From contig OY747702.1 of NCBI GenBank assembly GCA_963556495.2, positions 22,456,403 through 22,520,402 on the forward strand: DNA of 64,000 bases. The letters run 5' to 3'. The number at the start of each line of letters is the position of its first letter. Within the stretch, counting starts at the first letter, position 1. The position numbers and the translations under genes are program-made. A model generated the notes under the pieces. The model was given only the letters and a program-made list of their open reading frames with translations, made no database searches and was not told the origin of the DNA. Origin of the DNA: Valencia hispanica (lineage: Eukaryota; Chordata; Actinopteri; Cyprinodontiformes; Valenciidae). This document shows positions 35,080 to 48,400 of the stretch, piece after piece.

Positions 35080-36412
35080 ACTAATGTATGTAAATGACAC
35101 ATAAGGCAAACAGTGACATGCTTTTAGTAGGAATTATTTATTGTGTCTTAAAAACTTGTGGTAGATTTAGATTCAGGAAAATAAAAATGGGAAAAAATAC
35201 CTTCTGCATTGCTAGCTTTACAAAAAGAGTTCCTAGATGTCACAGGAGTGCATAGAAACTGCTGTAATCGTGATACATTTAAGACAAACGTTATGATAAT
35301 GTAACATTCAAACAGATACTACTTCAAAGTGAAATATCTAACACAACTTAGAAAATTTTATTTCACAAATAATACTGTTTCTCATCCCACATGTTGCTTG
35401 TGGAACCCTGAGGACAGTCTTAAACGGCTTTAGCAGTGAGGATGAAATGAGACCCAATGCTCCCTGTAGAGAGAAAGCCTTCAGAAACCAATGAATCTTC
35501 TTCTTTTTCATTCATATTGAATTGAGAATGACTCACTGTACTCACAGTTTAAAATCATTAACTAGTTTAGTTTTATTTGAAAAGTATATTGCAGGTTAGT
35601 ACAATATATAGTTGTACATCTGCACATTCAATAGGACCTGTTCCACATGAGGAAACCTTTCTCTCTCTATTTTGTTACTTTTGAACCTGCAGGATTTTTG
35701 GAGAAAGATTATCTTTAGATTGTGCAAGGGTAGCTGTGATCCGACATAGAAAAGGTGTAAAGTGCTCACACAAGCTACATCTAAATGTTGTGTCTGTGTC
35801 ACTTGACATTGTTTTTTGCTTTGTAAATGAGAACCTGCTGGATGTGAGATGGTACAGAGAGTGGTTGCAAATGCTGTCCAAAACAGGAGTTAATACTGCA
35901 TGGAGCATGTTGTTAGATGATCGATGCTAAATGTAAATAAGATGTAACACACTGACATTATAAAGTTGTAACTGACTGTCTTCTGAGGTCTTTGCTTCAT
36001 TCCACATATTAACAGTGTAATAAACTGATAGCTTGCTGGCACTCTTTCACTTGCGAGCTGAGCTATCGCTGTTTGCTTCCAGAGTTTTCTCACTTGCTTT
36101 TTCAGATGTATCCATATCTATTTCCCTCTAGCTTGAAAAATAATTATACAAATTTAATCTTATAACAGTTGCCGTATGTGTACTTTTGAATTAAATGTAT
36201 ACTTATTTCAAAATCTTTTTTTGGAAATATGGCAAAACTAGGCCTAATTATGCTCTGCATTAATTCACCCTTTCTAATGATTCCTAAACAAATCTAAGAG
36301 TTTGGGCGTTATGCATTTGTTTGAGGTACCTTAGTTGGAGTCAACCATACATAGGAAACTTTATAGTCTAATTGTGGACTTAATTCATCGTTTGACCAGG
36401 AGTTTTTTATTT
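35080..36412. other. unannotated stretch
   Basis: No motif or repeat recognised; open frames are short and without known domains. Confidence 0.5.
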
Positions 36413-36452
36413 ATTCAATTCAGTTTATTTATATAGCAGCAATTCACGCACT
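36413..36452 (-). repeat. 3' terminus of an L2-type LINE, minus strand
   Basis: The minus strand reads GTGAATTGCTGCTATATAAA-TAAACTGAATTGAA, matching the extreme 3' end of the full-length L2-type LINE at 52484-57423 (GTGAATTGGCGCTATATAAA) with a few changes. Only the last 40 or so bases are present. Confidence 0.7.
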
Positions 36453-36479
36453 TTACAAGAAAAGTAATTTCAATTCAAT

Positions 36480-36827
<348 letters not shown>

Positions 36828-39800
36828 CATCCCTCTGGCTTTTAATTCATGAAACATGACTGTACTGTCTATTTTAACTGGGACAACACACTTATTAAAC
36901 CCAAACAAACAAACAAAGAAAGAGAGAAAAAGACAAAGCATATCTGCATCATATTTGCAGAAAAGACATCAGTTTTTTGTAACAGATCAGCCACCCTGGG
37001 TCTAGAGCATGGATGATACTATAAAGTGTCAGATTGATTACATGCTAGGTCCATATCAGAAAAACACCGTTTATAATGGCCTGAGCACAGCACACTTCCA
37101 ACAAGCACAAACTATCCTAATAATCCTTGACAGTTGACAAACTGACAACTGATAAATGCTGCACAATGTGAAGAGCTGCAATAAATCTGAGGTTACTGTC
37201 TTTCTCTCTTTAATAATAACTTACAGGTTGGCAGGAAATGATCTAACACGAGTGAATTAATAATTATGGTCTTTGGTAAGCAAATAACTGAACATTTTAA
37301 CTCTATAACTCTATAAAAATACTAAACAATGCTCACCAGCATTCTCTTAGAGCTCCATATTCAATTCTGCAGTCTTTTGGAAATCTCACAGTAAAATGGA
37401 TTTAATTATTCTGCAGGAAATATGCAAAGATACTGCAACAAACTATGCTAACCATGTTAATCATGCTAATTCCTTTTATAAGATGCTAAAGACAGTTTAA
37501 ACTGTCAACTTTATAATCAATTTGTCTCTTTTATATAATCCTGTTTAACAACAAACGCATCAAATCATTGTAACACTAGCTGCTCTGCACTGCTGGGATG
37601 TTGCCTCTGGTCATCGTATAAATAATGAAGGATTGGTGCATTTCGAATTAATTATAAAAAATAAACACAAAGTAGTAGCATAATATGCTCTATTTAGTTT
37701 TGTTTCAATTTGATGAAAATTTTGCTTTATCGTGTATGTTGCATAAACTTGCTGATGAGAACTTTAAAATTACATAATAAAAACAAAAGTAATAAAGTAG
37801 TGTTGTTAAAACATTGACCATTAGATGTAGTTTAAATTGCATTAATATCATAAAGTCCTAGCTACCAATGTTTTTCTGTTTGTTTTTTACCGTTGGACCC
37901 AGTGTAGTGTGGGCCAAAAACCTCGGTGGCTCATTTATTTTATACCACTGATCATCATCCCTGGCATTACTTTCATCCCATAAGCTATTTTTAAAAATGT
38001 AACTCCAATAAATACATATTTTCTGCATTTTGCTTGTTTTTAGAGTACAACTGTGCTCTTCAACAAGCCTGGTAACACAAACTGCTCTTAGATCTAATTT
38101 CTTGAAAGTGTAGTTAAGATAAATTAATGTTACTTGTTGAATGGGTTATACAGTGTATCACTGACTGTGTGGAAGATAGGAAGTGATAGGACTTCAGCTT
38201 AAAGCAAAAAAAAAGTCAAAAATGTTTACCCCTTCCATTCCTGTGCTCATGTTCAATAAAAGCCATCAGGATGAAACACAGTTATCATCAATGACACCTC
38301 TCAGTGAAAGTCATTTCAATAATTCCAAGATGCCGTTTTCCTCTTGGGGAAAGCAAATGTGAGTGTTGCCAGGCAATCAGCTCTCTGGACATGGAAGGCA
38401 GAGGTAATAGTATGCATGAGGCAAAAGGACAATGAATGTGTCGGCAGTGCTTGCCCTGAGCTTGATCTGTAAAAGCAAGTAAACAGCTGATTGCATGAGT
38501 TGGGATGCTGATGTGATATATATTCACAAGACGCTCTCTCTAAACTGCTTTGAAAACATATGGGCAAAAAGGACATCTACATCAAATGCAATAGCTTTTT
38601 AAACACGTTTATGAGCTTTATGAGTACACACAAATCTGGTAGAAGTTAAAATATATCCTGGCTGGAACACAATACAAGCGCTAAAGAACAAAGAGCTTGT
38701 GAAAGTCAAGTGTTGTGTTGGCAGTTCTGCAATCCAAAAACAGAGCAGGGTAAAGATAGTACAGGTTTGACATGTTGAGACCAGTATTTTAAGAGGAGAC
38801 AAATAATGTGCACTTAAAAATACAGTTTGCTGACAGAATGCTGAACCGTCTCACCATTCTGTTCTATATATTAAGGACTAAGAAGATCTTCAGGAAATAC
38901 ACAAGACAGGTAAACTAATTTTAGATCACTTCACAATAGTTACAAACAGCATAAAGAATATAGATCTGTGATGTAGAAATAATGATATACAGTGATAAAG
39001 ACATAATGAATGTGTCACAATAAAGATATAAAGATATGAAGATATAATTAGTATAATTGATACATATAATTAATATAAGGCAATATATATATAATGAAAA
39101 GACATAATGAATAAACAAAAAACCTCTTCCTTCTTTAACCAAAGCAATTCTGGTAGGTTGTCTATGCTGCTAGGGACATGTTGTTTGTAATCTAATTTTC
39201 TTTTAATACGCTAATACAGCTCTCACTAAAAATGCAAATAAATTAGATTTCTGATTTAGAGTTCAAATAAGCTAGCAGTGAGACTATTCCAGTCTATCGG
39301 AAGTTAACCACACTGAAATTAATGCGCACCTCCCTCTTAGTTGCGTCGCATGTCTCAACATGCCCGGAAAATACAAAAAATGGGCAAAGAGCTGAGAGTG
39401 GGGCTGTGAGGATGGGGGCGGATAGTTGACACCCATCAAACTCTGAGTCGATGTACCTACGAGCTAACTGAGCTTACCTGGTGTTAACCGAAGCTAACGG
39501 AGGCTGGGGGGGGCTTTTAGCCAGAAAACCGTGGTGGAGCGACTTTGCTACTCCTCTGCCTTCTAGGCCGATTCAATAATATTTCAAAAAAATGAAAACG
39601 TGAAGACTTGCTGGTCCATAACTTTTACTAAAAATATGTGAATTTTAATGAAAACCAGTTTGAATAATCAATATGTAATGTAAAGAAGAAATTTCTTAAT
39701 TTCAACACATTTTTGACCAAGCAGATTTATCTTAAATGCACGCGAAAATATGTTTTTCTTAGCGAAAAAAGCAGAGCAGAGACTTCTTGGATGGTCTGTT

Positions 39801-39990
39801 TGTGCAATCATTACCACAGCAAGCCATCTTTGTCCAATAAGTTTACGATTAACATCCGAACACAAATAAATATTGCGGACGCAACTGATGGTCAAGTTGA
39901 GAGAAACAAAATAACCGAGACTGTTAACTTGAGGCCAAGGCTGCAGCCTTCCCGGGAGCAGGCATCAAGGGGGGCAAGCCGCTAACCGCC
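36828..39990. other. unannotated stretch
   Basis: AT-rich, with GATATAA-type imperfect repeats near 39010-39090. No coding motif. A minus-strand 86-codon frame at 38316-38576 and neighbouring frames show no known domain. Confidence 0.45.
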
Positions 39991-40335
39991 AGCGCAAGCG
40001 CTGACAGCTCATCTGATACCTGTCAATCAAAGGGACACGCCAATTACTATACATAATTTCAAATCATCTAAATAGATGAGTTATAAAAAAAATCTTCCCC
40101 CTCAGAGTTGTCTTGACGGTAGGCTTGACCTTTTAAACCTTAAATGGTTTTTTGAACAAGGCAGTAAACATGTTAATTTCTGCTCAGAATTTGGCACTTT
40201 TAACACAGAAGTCAATGGGAACTTGCTCCTTTCTGGAGCCAGCCCCTAGCCGATGTGGGAGGAACTCGATTTTTGTTACTTCCGGGTTGGCTTTAAATTT
40301 GGCTGGCGGAGTTTACCCCTTGCTGAGACCCTATT
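39990..40335 (-). repeat. interspersed repeat of a type common in teleost genomes, unclassified
   Basis: The order of blocks CTGTCAATCAAAGGGACACG, GATGAGTTATAAAAAAAATC, CTTTTAACACAGAAGTCAAT, GGAGCCAGCCCCTAG and TTACTTCCGGGTTGGC matches, from memory, a widespread fish repeat with no known protein. Ends and target duplication were not found, so the class is unknown. Confidence 0.45.
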
Positions 40336-40635
40336 TCCAAAATTTGCAGGCAAATGCAACCAGCACAAGCTGATGAGGTTGATGAGGTTCTCACAGGTTG
40401 ATAAATGGCAACATAAATACCAGCTGCCAAAATGACCACTGTTTAAGGCACCTACTGTTGTAATGTGATTAATGGAAGTGTCGCATATATTCAATAACAA
40501 TAAGAATTGTGATAATCCCACAAACCTTATCTCATAGTCAAACCACACTATATGTCGCACATATAATGTAACTGCATTTATAGAGATGATGGCAGTAAGT
40601 TTGCCTCTTAACTGTGTTTTTCTGTGTCTTTAGAG

Positions 40636-41112
40636 ATCTTCAGAGACACAAAGACAATTACAAAGTCGGCTTTCTATCACCTGAAGAACATTTCTAGGAT
40701 TAAAAGACTAATGACCCAACAAGAGCTTGACGAACTCAACCATGCGTTTATCTTTTGTCAAATTGATTACTCCATCAGTGTCTTCACAAGTTTGCCTACC
40801 ATGTCAATCACATAGCTGCAGCTGATCCAGAATGCTGCTGCATTCTCACAAAAACTAGGAAAATAAAGAATATCACCCCAGTTCTAAAGTCCTTACACTG
40901 GCTCCCTATAGCTCAGAGAATAGACTCTAAAATGCTTTTGTTAGTTTATAAATCACTTAATGGCCTGTCACCAAAATTATTTTTGTTGTTTTAACCTTCC
41001 AGACTACTCAGTTTTTCTGGTTCAAATGTACTCTGAATCCCCAGAGTCAGAACCAAACATGGAGAAGTAGCATTCAGTTTTTTTTCTCCTCTAATCTGGA
41101 AGAAACTTCCTG
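40636..41112 (+). pseudogene. L2/CR1-type LINE ORF2 fragment
   Basis: The frame gives SAFYHLKNISRIKRL, LNHAFIFCQIDYS, LQLIQNAAA and later an LKSLHWLP-like block in shifting frames (PVLKSLHTGSL). This is the thumb/C-terminal order of L2/CR1-type reverse transcriptases (compare [10 protein letters not shown] and LQLIQNAAARVL in the intact LINE at 52484-57423). It ends abruptly at the LWKKLP motif near 41112 where Rex3 sequence begins, so the Rex3 copy apparently inserted here. Multiple frameshifts. Confidence 0.7.
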
Positions 41113-42870
41113 ACTGTTGTTTGCGCTTACGCACCAAACAGCAGATCAGATTACCCACACTTTTTGGAGTCTTTGGAGGGGGTTCTGGAGAGTGCTCCTC
41201 CCTGGGACTCCCTTGTTCTGCTGGGGGACTTCAACGCTCACGTGGGCAATGACAGTGAGACCTGGAGGGGTGTGGTTGGGCGGAATGCCCCCCCCGATCT
41301 GAACCCGAGTGGTGTCTTGTTATTGGACTTCTGTGCTCGTCATGGATTGTCCATAACAAACACCATGTTCAGGCATAAAGGTGTCCATATGTGCACTTGG
41401 CACCAGGACACCCTAGGCCGCAGCTCGATGATCGACTTGGTTGTCGTCTCATCTGATCTGCGGCCACATGTTCTGGACACTCGGGTGAAGAGAGGGGCTG
41501 AGCTGTCCACTGACCACTACCTGGTGGTGAGTTGGCTCCGATGGTGGTGGAGGATGTCGGACAGACCTGGCAGGCCCAAACGTGTTGTGAGGGTCTGCTG
41601 GGAACGTCTAGCAGAGTAACTTTGAACACGTCCCGGGGGAGGCGGAGGACATTGAGTCCGAGTGGGCCATGTTCTGCGCCTCCATTGTCGAGGCGGCTGA
41701 CCGGAGCTGTGGCCGCAAGGTGGTTAGTGGTGGACACCAGCGGTAAGGGATGCTGTCAGGCTGAAGAAGGAGTCCTATCAGGCCTTTTTGGCTTGTGGGA
41801 CCCCTGAAGCAGCTGATAGGTACCGGCAGGCCAAGCGGAGTGTGGCTCGGATGGTTGCGGAGGCAAAAACTCGGGCGTGGGAGGAGTTTGGAGAGGCCAT
41901 GGAGAACGACTTCCGTACGGCTTCGAAGCGATTCTGGTCCACCATCCGGCGTCTCGGGGGGGGGGAAGCGGTCTGCCAACAACACTGTTTACAGTGGGGA
42001 TGGTGTGCTGCTGAACTCGACGCGGGACGTTTTGGGTCGGTGGATGGAATACTTCGAAGACCTCCTCAATCCCACCAGCACGCCTTCCAATCTGGAAGCA
42101 GGGTTTGGGGACTTTGGGTCGGGCTCTCCAATCTCTGGTGCTGAGGTCACCGAGGTCGTTAAAAAGCTCCTCGGTGGCAAGGCTCCGGGGGTGGATGAGA
42201 TTCGGCCGGAGTTCCTCAGGGCCCTAGATGTTGTGGGGCTGTGTTGGTTAACGCGGTTCTGTAATATTGCGTGGACATCGGGGGCTGTTCCCTTGGATTG
42301 GCAGACCGGGGTGTAGGTCCCCCTGTTTAAAAAGGGGGACCACAGAGTGTGTTTCAACTACAGGGGGATCACACTTCTGAGCCTCCCTGGTAAGGTCTAT
42401 TCAGGGGTTCTGGAGAGGAGGGTCCGACGGATAGTCGAACCTCGGATCCAGGAGGAACAATGCGGTTTTCGTTCTGGCCGTGGAACACTGGACCAGCTCT
42501 ACACCCTCAGCAGGGTCCTGGAGGGTGCGTGGGAGTTCGCCCAACTGGTCTACATGTGTTTTGTGGACTTGGAGAAGGCGTTCGACCGTGTCCCACAGGG
42601 AGGGTGCTCCGGGAGTATGGGGTACCGGGCCCCTTGATACGGGCTGTTAGGTCCCTGTACGACTGGTGCCAGAGTTTGGTTCGCATTGCCGGCAGTAAGT
42701 CGGGCTTGTTTCCGGTGAGAGTTTGACTCCGCCAAGGTTGCCCTTTGTCACAGATCCTGTTCATAACTTTCATGGACAGGATTTCTAGGCTCAGTGAAGG
42801 TGTTGAGGGGATCCGTTTCGGTGGCCTCAGGATCAGGATGACGTGGTCCTGTTGGAGTCAAAAAATGCAT
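41113..42870 (+). pseudogene. Rex3 (RTE-clade) retrotransposon fragment
   Basis: The 5' part encodes an apurinic endonuclease segment ([40 protein letters not shown]). The middle and 3' parts encode reverse transcriptase: GGKAPGVDEIRPEFLRAL, WQTGV at 42299-42313, the FNYRGITLLSLPGKVY fingers block and CFVDLEKAFDRVPQG. The stretch TTGGCAGACCGGGGTG and the later GGTTGCCCTTTGTCAC are the classic sites used to recognise fish Rex3. It is 5'-truncated, has several frameshifts, and breaks off just at the YADD region (GACGTGGTCCTGTTGG near 42839-42854), so the 3' end is missing. Confidence 0.9.
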
Positions 42871-43414
42871 GCTCATTGCAAGCCTACTCCCTGCCCATAA
42901 CTATGGAGAGAAAATAGTCTCAAAAGATCTGTGTGTGCGTAATACTTGATTTGTAACTTGTGTCAGCCTATTTGTGTGTAACTTAGGGTAGTTGTATGTG
43001 TAAAACATGATTTGTAACTCGTAAAAAACATTTTGTGCGTAACTTCGAGTACTTGCAGCTGTGTGTTCAAATGGACACACAAATATCAAGAAAGTACGAG
43101 TACAAAACAATTTTACACACGCACCATTTCAAATTACACTACGAATTCAAAACGACTCCTACGCATACAAGTCGTTAAATACTACGCACCAATCGCCTAG
43201 TAAACACAGACAAAACCACGTTTACGTACAAATTAAAGGGACTCTAAGGAAGTTGGAATTTTTTTGCTCGCGATTGCCCCATCAGGCCAAACGTGTTACT
43301 GCAGCCATTTCTTTAAGCTTGTGCATGAGGCGCGCATGTTGTACGTGCACTCGCAAGCGATACCTCACAACTGGTGAGTCAATACGGTACTCGACAGTAT
43401 ATAGCTTTGCAGAG

Positions 43415-45172
43415 ATGACTTCGACTGAGGTAAATCATGAATGTGATGTAAGATATTTAGACAAAATCAGTTTTAGTGTATTTGTAGGATGTGATACGTG
43501 GGCAAAGTTACAGCAAAGTGAATCGAGTGAAGAAGCCAAATAAGGCTAAATGAATGACTCACATTAGACGGATAATTAAAATAAATAAAAACACTCGTAC
43601 ATTTTGAATGCATAAACTACTTAATCCCACTGGTAGGCAATAATCATTTTACTAATTGGTACTTTACAAGAATAAGCCAGTTAGTAGGATAAAAATATCT
43701 ACCCTTACATTTCCTCGGACCGATGCAATTATTGTAGTAGCTTATTGGAAAAGTTATAAAATGGTTTTAAACGACAAGTCCTGTTCAATTTTTTTTTTCC
43801 CCCACTACAGTATGTTTTATATTCAAATTAATGACTTAGAAATAGATTTCCTCTACTCCTAATTATTTTGTGATGTTATTGATGTAATTTGTTTTTCACT
43901 CTATGAAATAACTGAATTTGCCAAAAAATCCATGTTTAGGTCTGTCTTATGACAATTTTAAAATCAGATGTTACTCAGTACTCAAGCAGCCTGTTTACCA
44001 AAACGTTTTTCAGCCTTATTTGAATAGCATGTTGGATGGATACCTTTACTCAAGTAAAAATATTTTGAGCTCCTGCCACTATTACTTGAGTACAACTTTG
44101 TGTACTTTACCCAAATCGGTTCATATTTTTCATCTAGGTAAAATAAGTATTAGCAACATTGTTTATGTCATTGTAAATACAGCACCATCACCAAAACATT
44201 TGATGGCTTCTTTTCAGTGACGTTTTTATAAAACATGCATTCCATTACATTTACATGTAAACCTTGATACTTCTCCTTTGAGGAATCCAGTCCAAATGTT
44301 TATTCTGAAGTCTCTGAGGAGAGCAGTGACTCTGAATGGGGTAGAGGGAGAGCAGCTAGAGGAGCAGGGAGAGGAACAGGGAGAGGAACAGGGAGAGGAA
44401 CAAGGAGAGGAACAGGGAGAGGAGCAAGGAGAGGAGCAGCAAGAGAGAGAAGCAGAAATGAAGGTTCAGCCACGGGCCGGAGGAGAAGCCAGGCTAGAGG
44501 AAGAAGAGCAGGACCTATCAGTGAGGAGGACAGGGAACGGGTTGCTCAGCTGTCTGCTGACAGAACAGCAGAGTTACAGGTATGTCCTTGCGAAGAAAAC
44601 TACAATGTGTCATAATCATAAGTATTATAAAAATAAGTTTTGGATTCAATTTTCAGGCACAGCTGCAACAACTAAATCCTGAGGAGAAAGATGAAGTCCT
44701 TCAGATGGTAGTAACACGTCAGCCAGGAGTTTTACTGGACATTATGGAGTATAGACAGGCCGCACCAGGACATCCTCCATCACACCAGGGTCAGCCAGCT
44801 TGGTGCACTTGCTCCAACTGCCGACTGATGCCTACAGACCTTGAAAATAAGTGCTGTGGACAGGATCCCAAAGGGTGTCTGAGCAGACGTGCGCATTTTA
44901 ACTTGTTCTGCTTGGATGAGGGAATCTTGCGTTTGGCTCGGCAGACGTGGAATGACGTGTTGGCTCTGCGTGACAGCCAAGACCCTGGAACCGATCACAG
45001 GGAGTATCGTTACTCTGCCTACAGACAGTACACCATTTGGCAACACGGACGTCTTGGCGTAGGCAACCGGCATGTGATTCCGTCATGTTGTGTTTGGAGG
45101 ATCAGAGACAAATATCCCGACCCTTTTGGGGTTTACGTGGGTTTCAAAGAAGCCCCATTCCGCACAAACTAA
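43415..45172 (+). CDS. P2X7-ballast-domain protein encoded by the Kolobok-type element
   Basis: The model has three exons: 43415-43429 (ATG to a GAG|GTAAAT donor), 44283-44579 (after TTTGAG, ending CAG|GTATGT) and 44657-45172 (after TTTTCAG, ending TAA). All junctions are in phase 0 and give 275 aa. Residues 1-25 are acidic; about 23-60 are RG-rich, built on a 12-bp GGGAGAGGAACA repeat (GRGTGRGT); a helical segment follows. From about 150 to the end the protein matches the cytoplasmic ballast domain of the P2X7 receptor: [10 protein letters not shown] with Cys154/156/159, CC170-171, Cys178, then YRQYTIW and [18 protein letters not shown] (CC248-249) and a closing YxGF. In P2X7 this domain binds zinc and guanine nucleotide. 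There is no channel or membrane segment here. The role in the transposon is unknown; the RG tract may bind nucleic acid. Confidence 0.75.
44329..44455 (+). repeat. 12-bp coding tandem repeat (RG-rich tract)
   Basis: Units of about GGGAGAGGAACA are repeated within exon 2 of the ballast-domain gene. They encode Gly-Arg-Gly-Thr in the gene frame and Glu/Gln-rich protein in another frame, which is why a longer but wrong open frame starts at 44278. Length variation between copies is likely. Confidence 0.8.
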
Positions 45173-45404
45173 AAATCATGACCACCTCAGATATACTTTT
45201 TACTTTTATTGTTATTTTAGTCAAACTTTTTTCATACAAGTTATTAGATTTAGAAAAATTAAATTTGCTGTGTTCAGCTTTGAATCTCGTCAGCCTCTGT
45301 TTATGGATCACATATCCAGTCCTGGTGGCGAAAAAAAACACAGGAAAATTAGAATTATTTAATTTTATTCAACCAAAATGGAGAGAGCATATGGTTATCA
45401 TTAC
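45173..45404. other. intergenic junction between the two convergent Kolobok genes
   Basis: Only about 230 bp separate the plus-strand stop (45172) from the end of the last confident transposase exon (45405). On the minus strand AATAAA occurs at 45365-45370 and again near 45203-45208; the plus strand has an ATTAAA variant near 45257. A minus-strand acceptor (CGCCACCAG) near 45328 could add a final short exon, giving a tail DWICDP before a stop. The transcripts probably end close together or overlap. Confidence 0.45.
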
Positions 45405-48400
45405 CTGTCCTCTGCGTTGCTGTGTTTGCACCAACTCAGCTGTAGGAGGAGGGATGATCCCGGAGAGAGGACCCAGGGCCCTGGGGTCGTCTGCCTGAAT
45501 TCTTCTCCTTTTTGGTAGTCCCCCTGCTGAGCTGAGGCGCTTCTGCAGTATTCTTGTCTGCAGCTCTGGGATGTAGCCGTAGTCCTTGTTCTCCTTCACA
45601 GTGTGAACAGTGTAACGCTGCGAGTTTTTTGCTGTACACTCGTTTGTGTCTAAGAAAACAAAAAGTAGACAGATGATAAAGTTAGCAAATTCCTGGTAAA
45701 GTAGTTGAATTCTTTTTTCACCAATAGGTCACAACAAGTAATGATAAATCATGCTTTGTCCACAGCAAAGGAAAATAACACATAAGTGCCATAAGCAACT
45801 ATAATTTTTCCTGTCCTTGTCACATTGTACACAAACCGTTCTGTATGATGTATAGTATTTTTATGTTTTACCCTGGCACTACAAGCCATCTAATCCAATA
45901 AGGGGAAATAAAATATTTATTGAAGCTAAACATTAGCGGTATCTCTCAAACTTTGTACAGTGGGTACCACCAGAGAACATGTTGATTTATCTAAGTACCA
46001 ACCATCAGGACCAACCTAACATACAGTAGAGAAGGCTTACCCTTTTTACTATAGACAGTTAACAAAGGAAGCTTATTTACTCCTAATTATGAGTATTTAT
46101 TGATGATTGTTGCCTGCCACAGCTACACTGTGTGTGAATTATACATTTTTTAATTAATTTTATATTCCAATAATATTTAGAATATTCCTCCAAGTACCAC
46201 TGGCGGTACTTGTACCTCAGTTTGAAAATCATGTCAAAGCAACAAAGTATGACTTACTTTACTTTGCCTTTGCTGTTCACTTGCACTGGGCGATGGTTGT
46301 GGTGGTTGTAGTCCAATGCAGCGAGTAATGTTCTTGCTTCATAGACGCCAAACGAAAATGCAAATCGTTTCCCTGCGTACATCAGTATGTGGTTTTGGAA
46401 AGACTCCAGCGTAGAAGTGGTTCTGCAAATAAAAAACAAAAGTCAATGTCTGTAGAACAAATACATTCTACCTTACTGCAATAAACTGCAAATATATACA
46501 TATACACATACATACATATAAACATACATACATATACACATATACACACATACATACATACACACATACACAGTTTGTGGAAGGGATGCAACGATACAGA
46601 TGCTGTTATTGAGGTGACAATTACATCGTCAAACAGAGCAGAAACTACCAAATGTGTTCAAGTTAGTTCCCTTGTGTATGTGTTAGATGTATCTGTATTG
46701 GTACTCTGTGTCTAAAATAATTCAGATCTACGTATTGTAATCTTTATTGTTCAGAAAAAAAGTGTCACTGCGTTCTCCGTTTATCTGTGGAATTATTAAG
46801 ACAGTTAGATTACATTACATCATGTCACTAACATATTACCGAAAGGTGAGTAACTTCTCAATATTCTTCAGCCACCGCTCGTTCAGGACAATCTGTGACA
46901 ACGCTACATGTGCAGCAGACCCAGAAAGAATCAGCTCTTTGCCTGGTCTCTCCCCCAAAGGACCATGAAAGCATCTGCCAAAGGCCCATTCATGCTCTCC
47001 ACTCACGTGGTGAAGTACACCACTCCACACATTCTAAAGATACACAACATAAAAAAACCATGTCAGCAAATATAAAAAAACAGATTAGCAGAGAAGTGTA
47101 TACATGAACATACAAACCATAAACTCATCTCTGGTGCTTGTGTGCTGACAAGCATACCAAAAATGGTTAATTATGTCCTTGATCCATCCAAGTATAGGCT
47201 TTAGTCCAGAAACCATTCCAGCCTTTTGGAGGACAAAAAGAAGTAATTAAAATAAAGTCTGAAAAAGCCTGGGTTAGTTCAATTGTAATACAATTTGACA
47301 TACAGCATGAAATTTCTTTGTTAGATTTTTTGAAGCGTGCCAGACGTCAAGCGAATGGGTAATACTATGATCTCTATACCGGCCCCTTTCTGTATCTGTT
47401 CAGAAAAAGAAAAGCAAAGTGGTATTTTAACAATCTATAATTCTATATAACAGTTCAAAACTCGCAAGTATTGTAAAATTCTTACGCATGAGGGCGGCAA
47501 TTTGCACATGAGCATCAGTAACAATCTCTTTGATGTTTAACTCCTTTGTGAGATTGTCAAAGGTCTCTATAAAGGCAGCCTTCTCCATGGCACTACTTTT
47601 ACGGCCAACACATCTTTTGTCCACATTGACAACACTGATGATGTCCATGGTGTCTAGGTCCATTGTTGTGTACGTACAGCACATTGCAGAGTGACCTTTT
47701 GGAAGAACATACAGAAAATAGAAAAATTATTAAAACGACATATCTCAAAAGAGCTAAATTATTTCCACTAGCTTTTGAACAGCTTTTTCATTACCAGGCG
47801 AGTCCATCCTTCCGTCAGCTATAAAAGAAATAGAGACATTTAGGCATACAACGAATATGAGGCTTAGATACTTTCTAGCTATACTTACATATTATCTATC
47901 CTTACTTACCAAGAGCAACCACATGGTATTTTGACTGTAATTTTTGGATTATGGCATTCCACTTCTCCTCCCAATACTCCCATATTGATTTTATACAGTA
48001 GGTACCCTGGATTGAAAAGAAGGTTGGAGATGCCACCATGCCCATGTTCATGAATCTGAACAGCAGAGCAATCTTGGAGAAGTTATTCCCTGACAGCAGA
48101 ATGTTGTTGACAGCATGAAATCTCCTCCTTGCATCCCATGTTTCAGAATTGGCTGGCTGTTCCAACTCCACAGTTAATGTCCACGTTGGCAAAACTATAT
48201 ATTAAAAACAAAAAAACGAAAAAAAATATTAAAAGGGTGCTTTACACAGGAGTTTCATGTTGTTTACAAGTAAAATTATCTATCGGACTCCCCTGCAGTG
48301 ACTGAACTGGGGGGATGGGTCCCTCCAAAAACTGCTTGAGATGGTCGATGGGGTGTTGATGTGACTGGTGCTTCCGATGCTGTGTGCTTCTCAAAACTAA

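Noticed and set aside
43061..43543. 160-codon frame spanning the left Kolobok end
   Set aside because: It crosses the TTAA duplication and the inverted repeat, so it is not one gene; only its last part overlaps the predicted first exon.
44278..44682. Glu/Gln-rich 134-codon frame as the real second gene
   Set aside because: It is an alternative frame of the 12-bp repeat; the GRGT frame joins in phase to both neighbouring exons and to the ballast domain.
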